A stretch of 64,000 bases of DNA, taken from the NCBI RefSeq assembly GCF_006715785.1, contig NZ_VFNX01000001.1:2990501-3054500 (forward strand). Direction: 5' to 3'. This document shows, piece after piece, positions 50,939-60,154 of the stretch. Source of the DNA: Streptomyces puniciscabiei. Lineage in GTDB: Bacteria; Actinomycetota; Actinomycetes; Streptomycetales; Streptomycetaceae. Both the position numbers and the translations under genes were made by a program. Under the pieces are notes generated by a model, which saw only the letters and a program-made list of their open reading frames with translations, had not been told where the DNA came from and did not search any database. How positions within the stretch are numbered: the first letter of the stretch is position 1; the number at the start of each line of letters is the position of its first letter.

Positions 50939-52249
50939 CTAGGCCGCCGGCACGTGCACCGTCTCCACCCGGCTCGCCACCAACCGCTCCCGCTCACGCC
51001 GGGCAGCCCGCCCCCGCAGCCGCAGGATCTGGGAGACACCGAGCGCCTGCAGCAGGAACACGGCGCTGAACGCCACCGCGTAGTCGTCGCCGGTGGCGTC
51101 CAGCAGCACCCCCACCGCGAACAACGTCGTCATCGAGGCGACGAATCCACCCATGTTGGTGATACCGGACGCGGTCCCCTGTCGCTCGGGCGGGTTGGCC
51201 GGCCGCGCGAAGTCGAACCCGAGCATCGAGGCCGGCCCACACGCCCCCAGCACCGCGCACAACACCACCAGCAGCCACATCGGCGCATGCGCGCCGGGAT
51301 ACGCCAGCGTCGAAGCCCACAGCAGCGCCGTCGCCCCGACCGTGCCCAGCGCCAGCGGCAGCCGTGCGGCCTGGTGCCGGGCGACGATCTGGCCGTACAC
51401 CAGCCCGATCACCATGTTGGACAGCACGACCAGGGTGAGCAGTTCGCCGGCGGTGGCCCGGCTCAGCCCCTGCGCCTGCACCAGGAACGGCAGCCCCCAC
51501 AGCAGCAGGAACACCATCGCCGGGAACTGGGTGGTGAAGTGCACCCACAGCCCGAGGCGGGTGCCGGGCTCCCGCCAGGCCGCCGCGATCTGCCGGCGGA
51601 CGTAGGCGGCGCCCTGGTGCGGGGCCGGCTCGGGCTCGTGCCCCTCGGGGCGGTCCTTCAGGAACAGCAGCGTCAGCGCGAGGACGACGACACCCGCGAG
51701 CGCGCTGCCCGCGAAGGCGGGGGTCCAGCCGATGTCGTGCAGCAGCCGGGCGAGGACCAGCGTGGAGACCAGGTTGCCCGCCATGCCGACCAGCCCCGCG
51801 AGCTGCGCGACCAGCGGACCGCGCCGGGCCGGGAACCAGCGGGTGCCGAGCCGCAGCACGCTGATGAAGGTCATCGCGTCGCCGCAGCCCAGCAGGGCGC
51901 GGGAGGCGAGCGCGGTGCCGTACGACGGGGAGAAGGCGAAGCCCAGTTGCCCGGCCGTGAACAGCACGGCGCCGATGCTCAGCACCTTCTTGGTGCCGAG
52001 CCGGTCGACCAGCAGGCCGACGGGTATCTGCATGCCGGCGTAGACCAGCAGCTGGAGGATGGAGAACGTCGACAGGGCGGACGCGTTCACATGGAAGCGG
52101 TCCGCCGCGTCCAGCCCGGCCACGCCCAGTGACGTACGGAAGATGACGGCGACGAAGTAGACGGCGACGCCTATGGACCACACGGTGACGGCACGCCGGC
52201 CGCCCGGCGGATCACCCGGAAGGGTGAGGTTCCGCGCCGGCGCGCTCAT
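50939..52249 (-). CDS. MFS transporter
   Basis: 436 residues with twelve predicted spans. The MFS signature loop is LLVDRLGTKKVLSIGAVLF between spans 2 and 3, and a second half begins near residue 225. Layout resembles the nitrate/hexuronate-like or general drug:H+ MFS groups; the substrate is not apparent. It starts with ATG overlapping the stop of the GntR regulator gene (ATGA), so both form an operon and the regulator probably controls this transporter. Confidence 0.9.
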   Translation of the reverse strand: MSAPARNLTLPGDPPGGRRAVTVWSIGVAVYFVAVIFRTSLGVAGLDAADRFHVNASALSTFSILQLLVYAGMQIPVGLLVDRLGTKKVLSIGAVLFTAGQLGFAFSPSYGTALASRALLGCGDAMTFISVLRLGTRWFPARRGPLVAQLAGLVGMAGNLVSTLVLARLLHDIGWTPAFAGSALAGVVVLALTLLFLKDRPEGHEPEPAPHQGAAYVRRQIAAAWREPGTRLGLWVHFTTQFPAMVFLLLWGLPFLVQAQGLSRATAGELLTLVVLSNMVIGLVYGQIVARHQAARLPLALGTVGATALLWASTLAYPGAHAPMWLLVVLCAVLGACGPASMLGFDFARPANPPERQGTASGITNMGGFVASMTTLFAVGVLLDATGDDYAVAFSAVFLLQALGVSQILRLRGRAARRERERLVASRVETVHVPAA

Positions 52250-52920
52250 CGGACCTCACCCCGGGCAAGGTGCTCGAACCAGGTCACGTGCCGGTGCACG
52301 GCCCCGACGGCCGCCTCCGCGTCGCCGGCGCGCAGCGCGTCCAGGATCTCCTCGTGCTCGGCCAGCGTCTTGGCGATCCGGTCGGGGTGGGAGTGCATGA
52401 CGGCGACACCCATCCGCAACTGCCGGTCGCGCAGCTGGTCGTAGAGGCGGGACAGGATCTCGTTGCCGCCGCTGCGCACGATCTCGGCGTGGAAGTTGCG
52501 GTCGGTCACCGCGGCCGCGGCCAGGTCACCGGCGGCGGCCTGCGCCTTCTGCAGCTGAAGCAGCTCGGCCAATCGCTCGAGCAGACCGGGCGGGGCGGGT
52601 ACGGCCTTGCGGGCGGCGTGCTCCTCGACCAGCTGGCGGGTCTCCACCACGTCGGCGATCTCCTGCGCGGAGACCGGCAGGACCAGCGCGCCCTTCTTCG
52701 GGTAGAGCCGGATCAGGCCCTCGACCTCCAGCCGCAGCAGCGCCTCCCGCACGGGCGTGCGCGAGACCCCGACGGCCTCGGCCAGCTCGCCCTCGGTGAG
52801 CAGGGTGCCGCCCTCGTAGCGGCGGTCGAGGACGCCCTGCTTGACATGGGCGTACACGCGGTCGGCGGCGGGCGGTGGCTTGGGGTCTCGGCGGGCGGGC
52901 TGCTGGACGGCCGTGTTCAT
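52246..52920 (-). CDS. GntR/FCD-family regulator
   Basis: 224 residues. The N-terminal winged helix reads VYAHVKQGVLDRRYEGGTLLTEGELAEAVGVSRTPVREALLRLEVEGLIRLYPKKGA; the C-terminal FCD domain has NFHAEIVRSGGNEILSRLYDQLRDRQLR and HEEILDALRAGDAEAAVGAVHRHV with metal-type Asp/His residues. FadR-subfamily members sense small organic acids. First gene of a two-gene operon with the MFS transporter. A GTTGTATCTATC stretch just upstream on its own strand may be part of an operator. Confidence 0.92.
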   Translation of the reverse strand: MNTAVQQPARRDPKPPPAADRVYAHVKQGVLDRRYEGGTLLTEGELAEAVGVSRTPVREALLRLEVEGLIRLYPKKGALVLPVSAQEIADVVETRQLVEEHAARKAVPAPPGLLERLAELLQLQKAQAAAGDLAAAAVTDRNFHAEIVRSGGNEILSRLYDQLRDRQLRMGVAVMHSHPDRIAKTLAEHEEILDALRAGDAEAAVGAVHRHVTWFEHLARGEVR

Positions 52921-53107
52921 GCCCACAGGATAGATACAACACGTACGCAAGAGGCGGCGGCGTCCAGCATCCGGACGTGACACACGTCGCGCGCGGCGGC
53001 CGCACAACCATCTGTGCTACTTACGTGTCTCACACGTGCGGCCCTCTGCTCTGCCAGTTCAACTCGGCCGCATCCAGGGGCATTTACGACAATCGGGGTA
53101 TATCGCT

Positions 53108-54019
53108 TTGATTACCGGCATTAAGGGCACGCGCAGCACCCACCTCCGCAGAGCCGCCGCCGTCGCCGTCACCTCCGGCGCGCTGATCGCCACCGGTGCC
53201 CTCACCGCGGCGCCCGCTCAGGCGGTCACGACGCCCTCGATCGTGGCCAAGGGCGGCTACGTGATGAACAACACGGGCGGTTCGACGCTCTACACCAAGG
53301 CGGCGGACACCCGGCGCTCCACCGGCTCCACCACCAAGATCATGACCGCCAAGGTCGTGCTCGCGCAGTCGAACCTCAACCTCGACAAGCAGGTGACGAT
53401 CCAGAAGGCGTACAGCGACTACGTCGTCCAGAACAACGCCTCCCAGGCGCACCTGATCGTCGGCGACAAGGTCACCGTCCGCCAGCTGCTGTACGGCCTG
53501 ATGCTGCCGTCCGGCTGCGACGCCGCCTACGCGCTCGCCGACACCTACGGCAGCGGCACCACCCGTGCCGCGCGCGTGAGCAACTTCATCGGCAAGATGA
53601 ACGCTGCCGCGAAGAGCCTGCACCTGACGAACACGCACTTCGACTCCTTCGACGGCATCGGCAACGGCAACAACTACTCGACGCCGCGCGACCTCACGAA
53701 GATCGCCAGCAGCGCGATGCAGAACTCCACGTTCCGCGCCATCGTCAAGACGAAGTCGTACACCGCGAAGACGGTCACCAAGACGGGCAGCACCCGCACG
53801 ATGACCCCGTGGACCAACACCAACGGGCTGCTCAGCAGCTACAGCGGCACCATCGGTGTGAAGACGGGCTCCGGCCCGGAGGCCGGCTACTGCCTGGTCT
53901 TCGCCGCCACCCGCAACGGCAAGACGGTCATCGGCACCGTCCTGTCCTCCACCTCCATTCCCCAGCGTGAGTCGGACGCCAAGAAGCTCATGGACTACGG
54001 CTTCGCCAAGCTCGGCTGA
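53108..54019 (+). CDS. D-alanyl-D-alanine carboxypeptidase/transpeptidase, K15 type
   Basis: 303 residues, exported (core AAAVAVTSGALIATGALTAAPAQA). Penicillin-binding motifs: SxxK in STGSTTKIM, then SGC (LMLPSGCDAAYALAD) instead of the common SxN, and KTG in VKTGSGPEAG. The Ser-Gly-Cys variant is the one known from the Streptomyces K15 DD-transpeptidase. It acts outside the membrane on peptidoglycan stem peptides. TTG start with GGGG upstream; no ATG or GTG fits before the signal sequence. Followed by a hairpin. Confidence 0.92.
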   Translation: MITGIKGTRSTHLRRAAAVAVTSGALIATGALTAAPAQAVTTPSIVAKGGYVMNNTGGSTLYTKAADTRRSTGSTTKIMTAKVVLAQSNLNLDKQVTIQKAYSDYVVQNNASQAHLIVGDKVTVRQLLYGLMLPSGCDAAYALADTYGSGTTRAARVSNFIGKMNAAAKSLHLTNTHFDSFDGIGNGNNYSTPRDLTKIASSAMQNSTFRAIVKTKSYTAKTVTKTGSTRTMTPWTNTNGLLSSYSGTIGVKTGSGPEAGYCLVFAATRNGKTVIGTVLSSTSIPQRESDAKKLMDYGFAKLG

Positions 54020-54035
54020 CACACCCCAGGCACAC

Positions 54036-54066
54036 ACGGGCCCGTCGCGACCAGCGGCGGGCCCGT
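54036..54066 (+). terminator. Hairpin after the DD-peptidase gene
   Basis: ACGGGCCCG pairs with CGGGCCCGT around a 13-base loop, followed by TCTCG. It begins 16 bases after the stop and may also serve the convergent gene. Confidence 0.65.
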
Positions 54067-54092
54067 TCTCGTCGCGGGGGCAGGAGTCGGCG

Positions 54093-54893
54093 TCAGCGCG
54101 AGAGGTTCCCTCCGTTCCGTCTCCGGTCGTCATCCCGAGGGGCAAGCTGGTCGTAGGTCTTGAAGGTGTACGAGGCGTCGTACGACAGCAGGTTGCCTTC
54201 GGCCGCCGGCAGGCCGAGGCGTCGGTCGAGGGCGCCGGTGAGAGGCCCGCAGTGTTCGGCGGACGGGGCGGTGAAGGTGTCGTCGTAGGCGGAGAACCCG
54301 ATCACCGGGGGGTCCTGGGAGACCCACTTGGAGGGGCCGGAGCGCTTCAGCTGGAAATCGACGGGTGCGCCCGCGCCTATGGTGCAGCTGTGCGGCACCA
54401 GTGGGCCGAGGAGGCGGAACCGCAGGCTGAACCGCCCGGCGTAGAAGTCGGACCGGCCGCCGTACTCCGGCTGTATCGCCAGGCCCAGGACGGCCGCGCG
54501 ATCGCCCGCGGGCGTGCCGGTCACTCCGCCCGGGACGGCGGTGGGGGAGCTGTGCATCGCACCCCACACCTGGCCGTTGCTGCCGTCCGGCATCGGGCCT
54601 TCGGCGTGCGTCATGGTGATCGGGGCGAGGTTCACCGTGACCTTGCCGAGGGTCAACCGCGGGGCTGCCGTGTGCACTTCGCACCTCCAGCGGGCCGGGT
54701 CGACGCCGTCGGGCAGTGCCGGGCAGTCGCCGAAGTCGGTCGCGGCTGCAGCAAAGACGCGAGGCGCCGAGTAGGCGACACCCGGTGCGCACACCGCCGC
54801 CGTACCGGCGAGGACGGCGGCGGCGCCCGCGAGGGCGGCGACACGGCGGACGGGGGAGGCGGGACCGGGGCGAGGAGCAGCGGTTTTCGTCAT
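54093..54893 (-). CDS. Secreted protein of unknown function
   Basis: 266 residues with a signal peptide (RRVAALAGAAAVLAGTAAVCAPGVAYSAPRV). The mature part is beta-rich with four Cys residues (FGDCPALPDG, RWRCEVH, PHSCTIG, EHCGPL), which could give two disulfides, and LTLGKVTVNLAPITMTHAEG. No family recognised with confidence; overall look is of Streptomyces secreted beta-sandwich proteins. GAGGAG lies about 13 bases before the ATG. Confidence 0.78.
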   Translation of the reverse strand: MTKTAAPRPGPASPVRRVAALAGAAAVLAGTAAVCAPGVAYSAPRVFAAAATDFGDCPALPDGVDPARWRCEVHTAAPRLTLGKVTVNLAPITMTHAEGPMPDGSNGQVWGAMHSSPTAVPGGVTGTPAGDRAAVLGLAIQPEYGGRSDFYAGRFSLRFRLLGPLVPHSCTIGAGAPVDFQLKRSGPSKWVSQDPPVIGFSAYDDTFTAPSAEHCGPLTGALDRRLGLPAAEGNLLSYDASYTFKTYDQLAPRDDDRRRNGGNLSR

Positions 54894-55021
54894 GGCACCA
54901 GCGTGCCGCCGTGGCCACTCCCTCACCATCCGTGACGTCCCCGACCCGACCCTGAGCTGTCCCTGATGCAACGTCAGGGAACCGCGCGGGCGCGGGCCCA
55001 CCCGCCGAGACGTGAAGGGCG

Positions 55022-56674
55022 TCAGCCGAGGCCGGGAATCCGGATCCGCCGGAGTTCGTCCACCTTCAGTGCCCTGGCCAGCAGCAGATAGACGACGGCG
55101 AGGGCGAGCGTGCCGGCGGTGGTCGTGAGGGCCGTGCCCGCCGTACCGTGCCCCAGCACCCCGACACAGCCCCGCGCCGCGGCCCAGCCGGCCACCCCCG
55201 CGGCGCCCGCGGCGCACAGCAGCCGGGCGTAGGTGCCGCGCAGGGTGCCGTCGTCCAGCCGGCCACCGGTGCGGCGGGCCAGCAGACGTGCGGTGAGGAG
55301 GAGCCCGGCGAAGTAGGAGACGGTGTAGGCGCCGGCCATGCCGGTGACCGCCCACCGGGCGGGCAGCAGCAGGTGGCAGGCGGTGGCGAGCGCGATGTTG
55401 ACGGCCCCGATCCACACGGCCATGAAGAACGGCGTACGGGTGTCCTCGAAGGCGTAGAAGCCGCGCAGCAACAGGTACTGCGCGGAGAACGGGATCAGCC
55501 CGAGCCCGAAGGCCTGGAGCATGTGCCCCAGGGGCTGGGCCGTGGCGGCGTCGGTGGCGCCGTGGGCGAAGAGGAGGACGGCGATGTCCGGTCCGAGCGC
55601 GGTGAAGAGGACGGCGGCCGGGACGATCACGACCCCGCTGGCCCGCAGCGCCCGGGACAGATCGGCCCGCAGGTCACCGGTCCTGCCCTCGGCCGCCGCC
55701 TTGCTCATGCGCGGCAGCAGCGCCGTGACCAGGGACACGGTGACGACGGACTGGGGCAGCATCCAGATGGTCTGTGCGTAGCTGTAGGCGGTGTACCCGA
55801 CGCCCGCCTTCGGGAGCTGCGTGTCGGCGGAGTTGGCGTAGTGGGTGACGACGGTGAGGGCGACCAGATTGGTCAGCACGAACAACAGTGTCCACTTCGC
55901 GGCGTGGACCCCGGAACCGAGTCCCGCGCCGCGCCAGTCGAAACGGGGCCGGAACCGGAAGCCGGCGGCGCGGGCGAAGGGGACGAGGGCGAGGGCCTGT
56001 ACGGCGATCCCGAGGGTCGTACCGATTCCGAGCCAGCGGACCTGGGCGTCGGTGACGTCGGCGACGGAGCGGGGGACCGTCATCATCCCGAGGTAGACGC
56101 CGAACATCGCCACGAGGACCACGTTGTTGAGCACGGGCGTCCACATCATGGCGCCGAACCTCTCGCGAGCGTTCAGCACTTGGCCCATGATGGCGAACAG
56201 GCCGTAGAAGAAGATCTGCGGAAGCAGGAACCGGGCGAAGACGACGGTCAGCCGGAACGCCGCGTGCTCCCTGGGCGTATCCCTTATGTACAGGCTCACG
56301 ATCTCCGGGGCCGCCCACACGGCGAGCGCGGTCCCGACGGCCAGCACGCTGACGACGAGGGTGACGAGCCGCTGTTCGTACGCCCGCCCACCGTCGGCAT
56401 GGGTGGCCCGCGCCCGCACCAGCTGCGGCACCAGCACGGCGTTCAGCGCGCCGCCGATCAGCAGGGTGTACAGGCTGGTCGGCACGGTGTTGGCAGTGTT
56501 GTACGTGGTCGCGAGCAGCCCCGTTCCGAGCGCGGCCCCCTGCAGCATCTGCCGGATCAGCCCACTGGCCCGCGATACGACGGTGCCACCGGCCATGAGC
56601 ACAGAGGCCCGCCCGGCGCCCGCCTCCACCCTGGGTTTCGCGTGCCGGGCTGCCGCCTTCTCCCCCGTTACCAT
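55022..56674 (-). CDS. murJ: MurJ/MviN-family lipid II flippase-like protein
   Basis: 550 residues, about fourteen spans. Typical segments: VSRASGLIRQMLQGAALGTGLLATTYNTANTVPTSLYTLLIGGALNAVLVPQLVRA, LLPQIFFYGLFAIMGQVLNARERFGAMMWTPVLNN and FALEDTRTP-like FYAFEDTRTPFFMAVW. Family members flip lipid-linked peptidoglycan precursors. Streptomyces usually has another, longer mviN-like gene near the chromosomal replication region, so this may be a paralogue; the symbol reflects the family. ATG start. Confidence 0.88.
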   Translation of the reverse strand: MVTGEKAAARHAKPRVEAGAGRASVLMAGGTVVSRASGLIRQMLQGAALGTGLLATTYNTANTVPTSLYTLLIGGALNAVLVPQLVRARATHADGGRAYEQRLVTLVVSVLAVGTALAVWAAPEIVSLYIRDTPREHAAFRLTVVFARFLLPQIFFYGLFAIMGQVLNARERFGAMMWTPVLNNVVLVAMFGVYLGMMTVPRSVADVTDAQVRWLGIGTTLGIAVQALALVPFARAAGFRFRPRFDWRGAGLGSGVHAAKWTLLFVLTNLVALTVVTHYANSADTQLPKAGVGYTAYSYAQTIWMLPQSVVTVSLVTALLPRMSKAAAEGRTGDLRADLSRALRASGVVIVPAAVLFTALGPDIAVLLFAHGATDAATAQPLGHMLQAFGLGLIPFSAQYLLLRGFYAFEDTRTPFFMAVWIGAVNIALATACHLLLPARWAVTGMAGAYTVSYFAGLLLTARLLARRTGGRLDDGTLRGTYARLLCAAGAAGVAGWAAARGCVGVLGHGTAGTALTTTAGTLALAVVYLLLARALKVDELRRIRIPGLG

Positions 56675-56859
56675 GCCGTGAATGTAAGGCAGTTGGGGTC
56701 ATCGGCTGCCACCGGGCCCGCGCCGCCCCGCAGTTCGCCGGACCGATCCGCGGCGACATCGTCGCCCACACCGCACCGAACGCCCAACTATCCCCGTGAA
56801 CAAGGACACCTGGGCCGATACGCCTCATACTCGTCGGCCGTTGTAAGGTGCCGATGACC

Positions 56860-57252
56860 ATGTACACGATGAATCGGGGAACAGTGCATCTCTCTCTGAA
56901 GGCCGCGACCGTCACCGCTTCGCTCATCGGCGCCACGGCGTTCGCGATCGCACCGGCCGGCGCCGCGCCCGCGCAGACCACCGCGAAGACCACTTCCGCG
57001 GCCGCGTTCAGCTGCCACGTCTACAACCAGTCCGGCTCGGAGTTGAACGTGCGCAGCGGGGCCGGGACGACGTACTCCGTCATCGGCACCATCCCCGCCA
57101 AGGGCAAGCTGCCGTGCGGCAGCCTCGGCGAGAGCTCCGTGAACCGTCAGCGGTACAAGGCGTGCGGCATCACCAGCAACGAGTGGATGACCGTCCGGAT
57201 CAACGGCCACGACGGCTGGGTGGCCGTGGCGTGCGTGGCACTGGGCGTCTGA
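56860..57252 (+). CDS. Secreted SH3-domain protein
   Basis: About 130 residues: a signal peptide (LSLKAATVTASLIGATAFAIAPAGAAPA) and one bacterial SH3 domain with YNQSGSELNVRSGAGTTYSVIGTIPAKGKLPCG and NEWMTVRINGHDGWVAVACV. Four Cys residues may form disulfides. Such domains bind peptidoglycan or act as small cell-wall ligands. Start uncertain between 56848, 56854 and 56860; AAGGTG at 56845 spaces best with 56860. Confidence 0.82.
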   Translation: MYTMNRGTVHLSLKAATVTASLIGATAFAIAPAGAAPAQTTAKTTSAAAFSCHVYNQSGSELNVRSGAGTTYSVIGTIPAKGKLPCGSLGESSVNRQRYKACGITSNEWMTVRINGHDGWVAVACVALGV

Positions 57253-57663
57253 GCACCTGAGTCCCACCGAGCCGCCAGGGGACGCCGCTGCCCTTCCCGG
57301 CGGATGAGCAGGATGCCGCCGCCCGTCGGCCTACTCCTGGCGGCTGGTGCGTGGGGGACGCCCCGGACGAGCTGCCCGCACTACGACAGCGAACCGGGCC
57401 GCCGTTCCTCCTACCGAGCGGCCGTGGTCGCCGGCGGGCTCCGTCCCGGATGGGCCGTGGAGGACGGTGTCGGCGCCCATTTCATGAAGACGGCGTCCTG
57501 GGGGCGGTGACGCGTACGCCGGGAGAGCCAGGTCGGTGAGGAGCGACTCGCCGTTGCCATGTCTGTGTTTTTCGGGGAACTTCATCCTCAATCGTGAACC
57601 TCCCGCTTGCAGCTGGCATATTCGATTTCCTCCGCTCTACGTTCCGCAGCGGAGGTGGTTCAC
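57253..57663. other. Gap with no supported gene
   Basis: This 411-bp stretch contains only short overlapping frames with poor codon bias and no domain. The AT-richer part (about 57560-57640) likely holds the promoter of the BRO-domain gene; no dyad or RNA structure stood out. Confidence 0.4.
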
Positions 57664-58662
57664 ATGAGCGAACCCAGCAAGCGACCCGACTCGTCCGAAC
57701 GGCACGAGGCCATCGACATCAGCGACTTCGTGTACGCGGCGACCGGAGCCCGTGTGCGGAGGCTGACCATGCCGGACGGGAGTCACTGGTTTCCGGCGGT
57801 GGATGTGTGCAAGGAGCTCGGGCACACCAACCCGCAAAAGGCACTCGCCGACCATGTGCCGACCGACCATCGAGAGTCTCTCGAGACCCTAACTGGAGGT
57901 TACGGTCTCAGCATTCCCGCAGGTAGAGAGTGGCGCCGAGACCTGAATGTCATCTCACTCCAAGGTCTCATCCTTCTCGTCAACGCCTGCACCAAACCCG
58001 CCTGCGCCCCCTTCAAGCAGTGGGCCGCCGAGGTCATCGAGACCGTGCAGCGGGAGGGTTCCTACACCCTGGAAGAAGCCGAGGTGCAGCCCCTCGAGCC
58101 GGGCGCTCCGATCGCCTACGCCATGCCGGAGCAGGTCGCCGAGGCGATCGTCCGGCTCGAGGCGCACAACCTTCAATTGGACGAGGAGCTGGCGAACGGT
58201 CAGCGCAAATCGATCGCGCTGCAGGAGGAAACGCTGGTTCTGCAGAGGGAGTCCCTGACTCTGCAGCGGGAGATGCTGGCCACGCAGAAGGCCACCCTCG
58301 CCGTGCAGCAGGCCATGGTCCGGGCGATGGAACGGATCGCGGACCGGCTCGACGCCCTGGTCCTGGGCCCTCGGATGTCTGCCGGGCACGTCGGTGTGCT
58401 GCCCACCACGGAATCCGTACTGGCCGACTGGCGGCAACGCCTCTCCGTCACGGCGGACGTATGGGCCGTGGCCGTCGTCATCGCACCTGTCCTCGTGGAG
58501 AAGGGTGAGCTGCGGGAGCCGCTTGAATCGCTTGCCGCCCGTACGGGGCTCTCCGTGCACCGCGTCAACGAGTGTCTGCGCCTGCTGCGCAAGCACGCTT
58601 GTATCCGCTCTCGCGGTGGCGCCGAGGACGGGGCGCCTGTGTATGTGCTGAACCCGTCCTGA
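57664..58662 (+). CDS. BRO-N domain protein with coiled coil and C-terminal winged helix
   Basis: 332 residues. The N-terminal BRO/prophage-antirepressor domain is seen in VRRLTMPDGSHWFPAVDVCKELGHTNPQKALADHV and LNVISLQGLILLVNACTKPACAPFKQWAAEVIETVQREGSY. Residues ~165-230 form a heptad-like coiled coil with near-repeats (LQEETLVLQRESLTLQREML). The end (LAARTGLSVHRVNECLRLLRKHACI) looks like a winged helix. BRO proteins are usually phage antirepressors, yet no other phage gene is adjacent. Possibly a domesticated regulator. ATG start; strong terminator after it. Confidence 0.85.
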   Translation: MSEPSKRPDSSERHEAIDISDFVYAATGARVRRLTMPDGSHWFPAVDVCKELGHTNPQKALADHVPTDHRESLETLTGGYGLSIPAGREWRRDLNVISLQGLILLVNACTKPACAPFKQWAAEVIETVQREGSYTLEEAEVQPLEPGAPIAYAMPEQVAEAIVRLEAHNLQLDEELANGQRKSIALQEETLVLQRESLTLQREMLATQKATLAVQQAMVRAMERIADRLDALVLGPRMSAGHVGVLPTTESVLADWRQRLSVTADVWAVAVVIAPVLVEKGELREPLESLAARTGLSVHRVNECLRLLRKHACIRSRGGAEDGAPVYVLNPS

Positions 58663-58679
58663 AAGGACCTCGAAGAACA

Positions 58680-58722
58680 GAGGGGCGGCCGCAAGACGAT
58701 TTTGCGGCCGCCCCTCACGTTT
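58680..58722 (+). terminator. Rho-independent terminator after BRO gene
   Basis: Perfect 15-bp stem GAGGGGCGGCCGCAA / TTGCGGCCGCCCCTC with a seven-base loop, followed by ACGTTTTA. It lies 17 bases after the stop and just before the convergent bkd operon. Confidence 0.9.
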
Positions 58723-58746
58723 TAAAACGCTACCGGTCCAGGACCG

Positions 58747-60144
58747 TCACGCCCAGGTAATCAACCTTTTCGGCTGCTCCAGAATCGCCGCCACGTCTGC
58801 CAGGACCTTGGAGCCGAGTTCGCCGTCGACCAGGCGGTGGTCGAAGCTGAGTGCCAGGGTCGTCACCTGACGCGGCTTGACCTTGCCCTTGTGGACCCAG
58901 GGCTGGAGCTTGATCGCGCCGATCGCGAGGATCGCCGACTCGCCGGGGTTGAGGATCGGCGTGCCGGTGTCGACGCCGAAGACGCCGACGTTGGTGATGG
59001 TCACCGTGCCGCCCTGCATGGCCGCCGGGGACGTCTTACCCTCGCGGGCCGTCGCCACCAACTCGCCCAGGGCCTCGGCCAGTTGGGGGAGCGTCTTGTC
59101 GTGCGCGTCCTTGATGTTGGGCACGATCAGGCCGCGCGGGGTGGCCGCCGCGATGCCCAGGTTGACGTAGTGCTTGACCACGATCTCCTGCGCCGCTTCG
59201 TCCCAGGACGCGTTGATCTGCGGGTTGCGCTTGATGGCGACCAGCAGGGCCTTGGCGATCAGCAGCAGCGGGTTGACCCGCAGGCCCTGCATCTCCTTGT
59301 CCTGCTTCAGCTCCTCGACCAGCTTCATCGTGCGGGTCACGTCGACCGTCACGAACTCCGTGACATGCGGCGCGGTGAACGCCGAGCCGACCATCGCCGC
59401 CGCCGTGGCCTTGCGGACACCCTTGACCGGGATACGGGTCTCACGCGTGCCGTCATAGGAGGCGACCGGGGCCGGCGCCACCGCAGGCGCGGCGACCGGG
59501 GCCGGTGCCGGCTCCGCCGGCTTCGGCGTGGCCGCTGCGTGGACGTCGTCGCGGGTGATGATGCCGTCCGGGCCGGACGGGGTGACCAGGGCCAGGTCGA
59601 CGCCGAGGTCCTTGGCCAGCTTGCGCACCGGCGGCTTGGCCAGCGGGCGGGGCGTGCCGACGACCGCGCCGTGGCCGTGGCCGTTCAGCTCGGTCTGGAT
59701 CGCCTGGGCCGGCGCCGGGACCGTGACCTCGGGACCCTTGCGGGGACGGCGCTTGGTGGAGGACGTCGACACGCCATAGCCGACCAGGACGGGCTGGCGG
59801 CCCTCCGGCTTGGCCTCCGGCTCCGGCTCCGACTCCACGGCAGCTGCCTGCGGCTGCTCGGCCGGGGCTTCGGCGGGTGCCGTGCCGGTCACTTCTACCG
59901 CGATGATGGAGGTGCCCACGTCGACCGTGGTGCCCTCGGGGAAGTGCAGTGCGCGGACCACGCCGTCGTAGGGGATGGGCAGTTCAACGGCCGCCTTGGC
60001 CGTCTCGACCTCACACACCACCTGCCCGTCGGTGACCGTGTCCCCGGGCTGGACGTACCACTTGAGGATCTCCGCCTCGGTGAGTCCCTCGCCGACGTCC
60101 GGCATCCTGAACTCACGTACCAGCGCTTGCGTCATCGTCGTCAC
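58747..60144 (-). CDS. bkdC: Branched-chain alpha-keto acid dehydrogenase E2 (lipoyl acyltransferase)
   Basis: 465 residues. Lipoyl domain 1-85 with the lipoylated Lys in EVETAKAAVELP; an Ala/Pro/Glu linker; peripheral subunit-binding domain with RKLAKDLGVDLALVTPSGPDGIITRDDV; catalytic domain with ALSFDHRLVDGELG (catalytic His, DHR motif) near the end. Transfers the acyl group from E1 to CoA. Third gene of an E1alpha-E1beta-E2 operon. GTG at 60144 chosen because AGGAG is 6 bases upstream; the ATG at 60135 is an alternative. No E3 gene is in the operon. Confidence 0.93.
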   Translation of the reverse strand: MTTMTQALVREFRMPDVGEGLTEAEILKWYVQPGDTVTDGQVVCEVETAKAAVELPIPYDGVVRALHFPEGTTVDVGTSIIAVEVTGTAPAEAPAEQPQAAAVESEPEPEAKPEGRQPVLVGYGVSTSSTKRRPRKGPEVTVPAPAQAIQTELNGHGHGAVVGTPRPLAKPPVRKLAKDLGVDLALVTPSGPDGIITRDDVHAAATPKPAEPAPAPVAAPAVAPAPVASYDGTRETRIPVKGVRKATAAAMVGSAFTAPHVTEFVTVDVTRTMKLVEELKQDKEMQGLRVNPLLLIAKALLVAIKRNPQINASWDEAAQEIVVKHYVNLGIAAATPRGLIVPNIKDAHDKTLPQLAEALGELVATAREGKTSPAAMQGGTVTITNVGVFGVDTGTPILNPGESAILAIGAIKLQPWVHKGKVKPRQVTTLALSFDHRLVDGELGSKVLADVAAILEQPKRLITWA

Positions 60145-60154
60145 GACCCTCTCC

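Noticed and set aside
57331..57591. 86-codon minus-strand frame upstream of the BRO gene
   Set aside because: Poor codon bias, no ribosome site, no recognisable fold; overlapping frames equally open.
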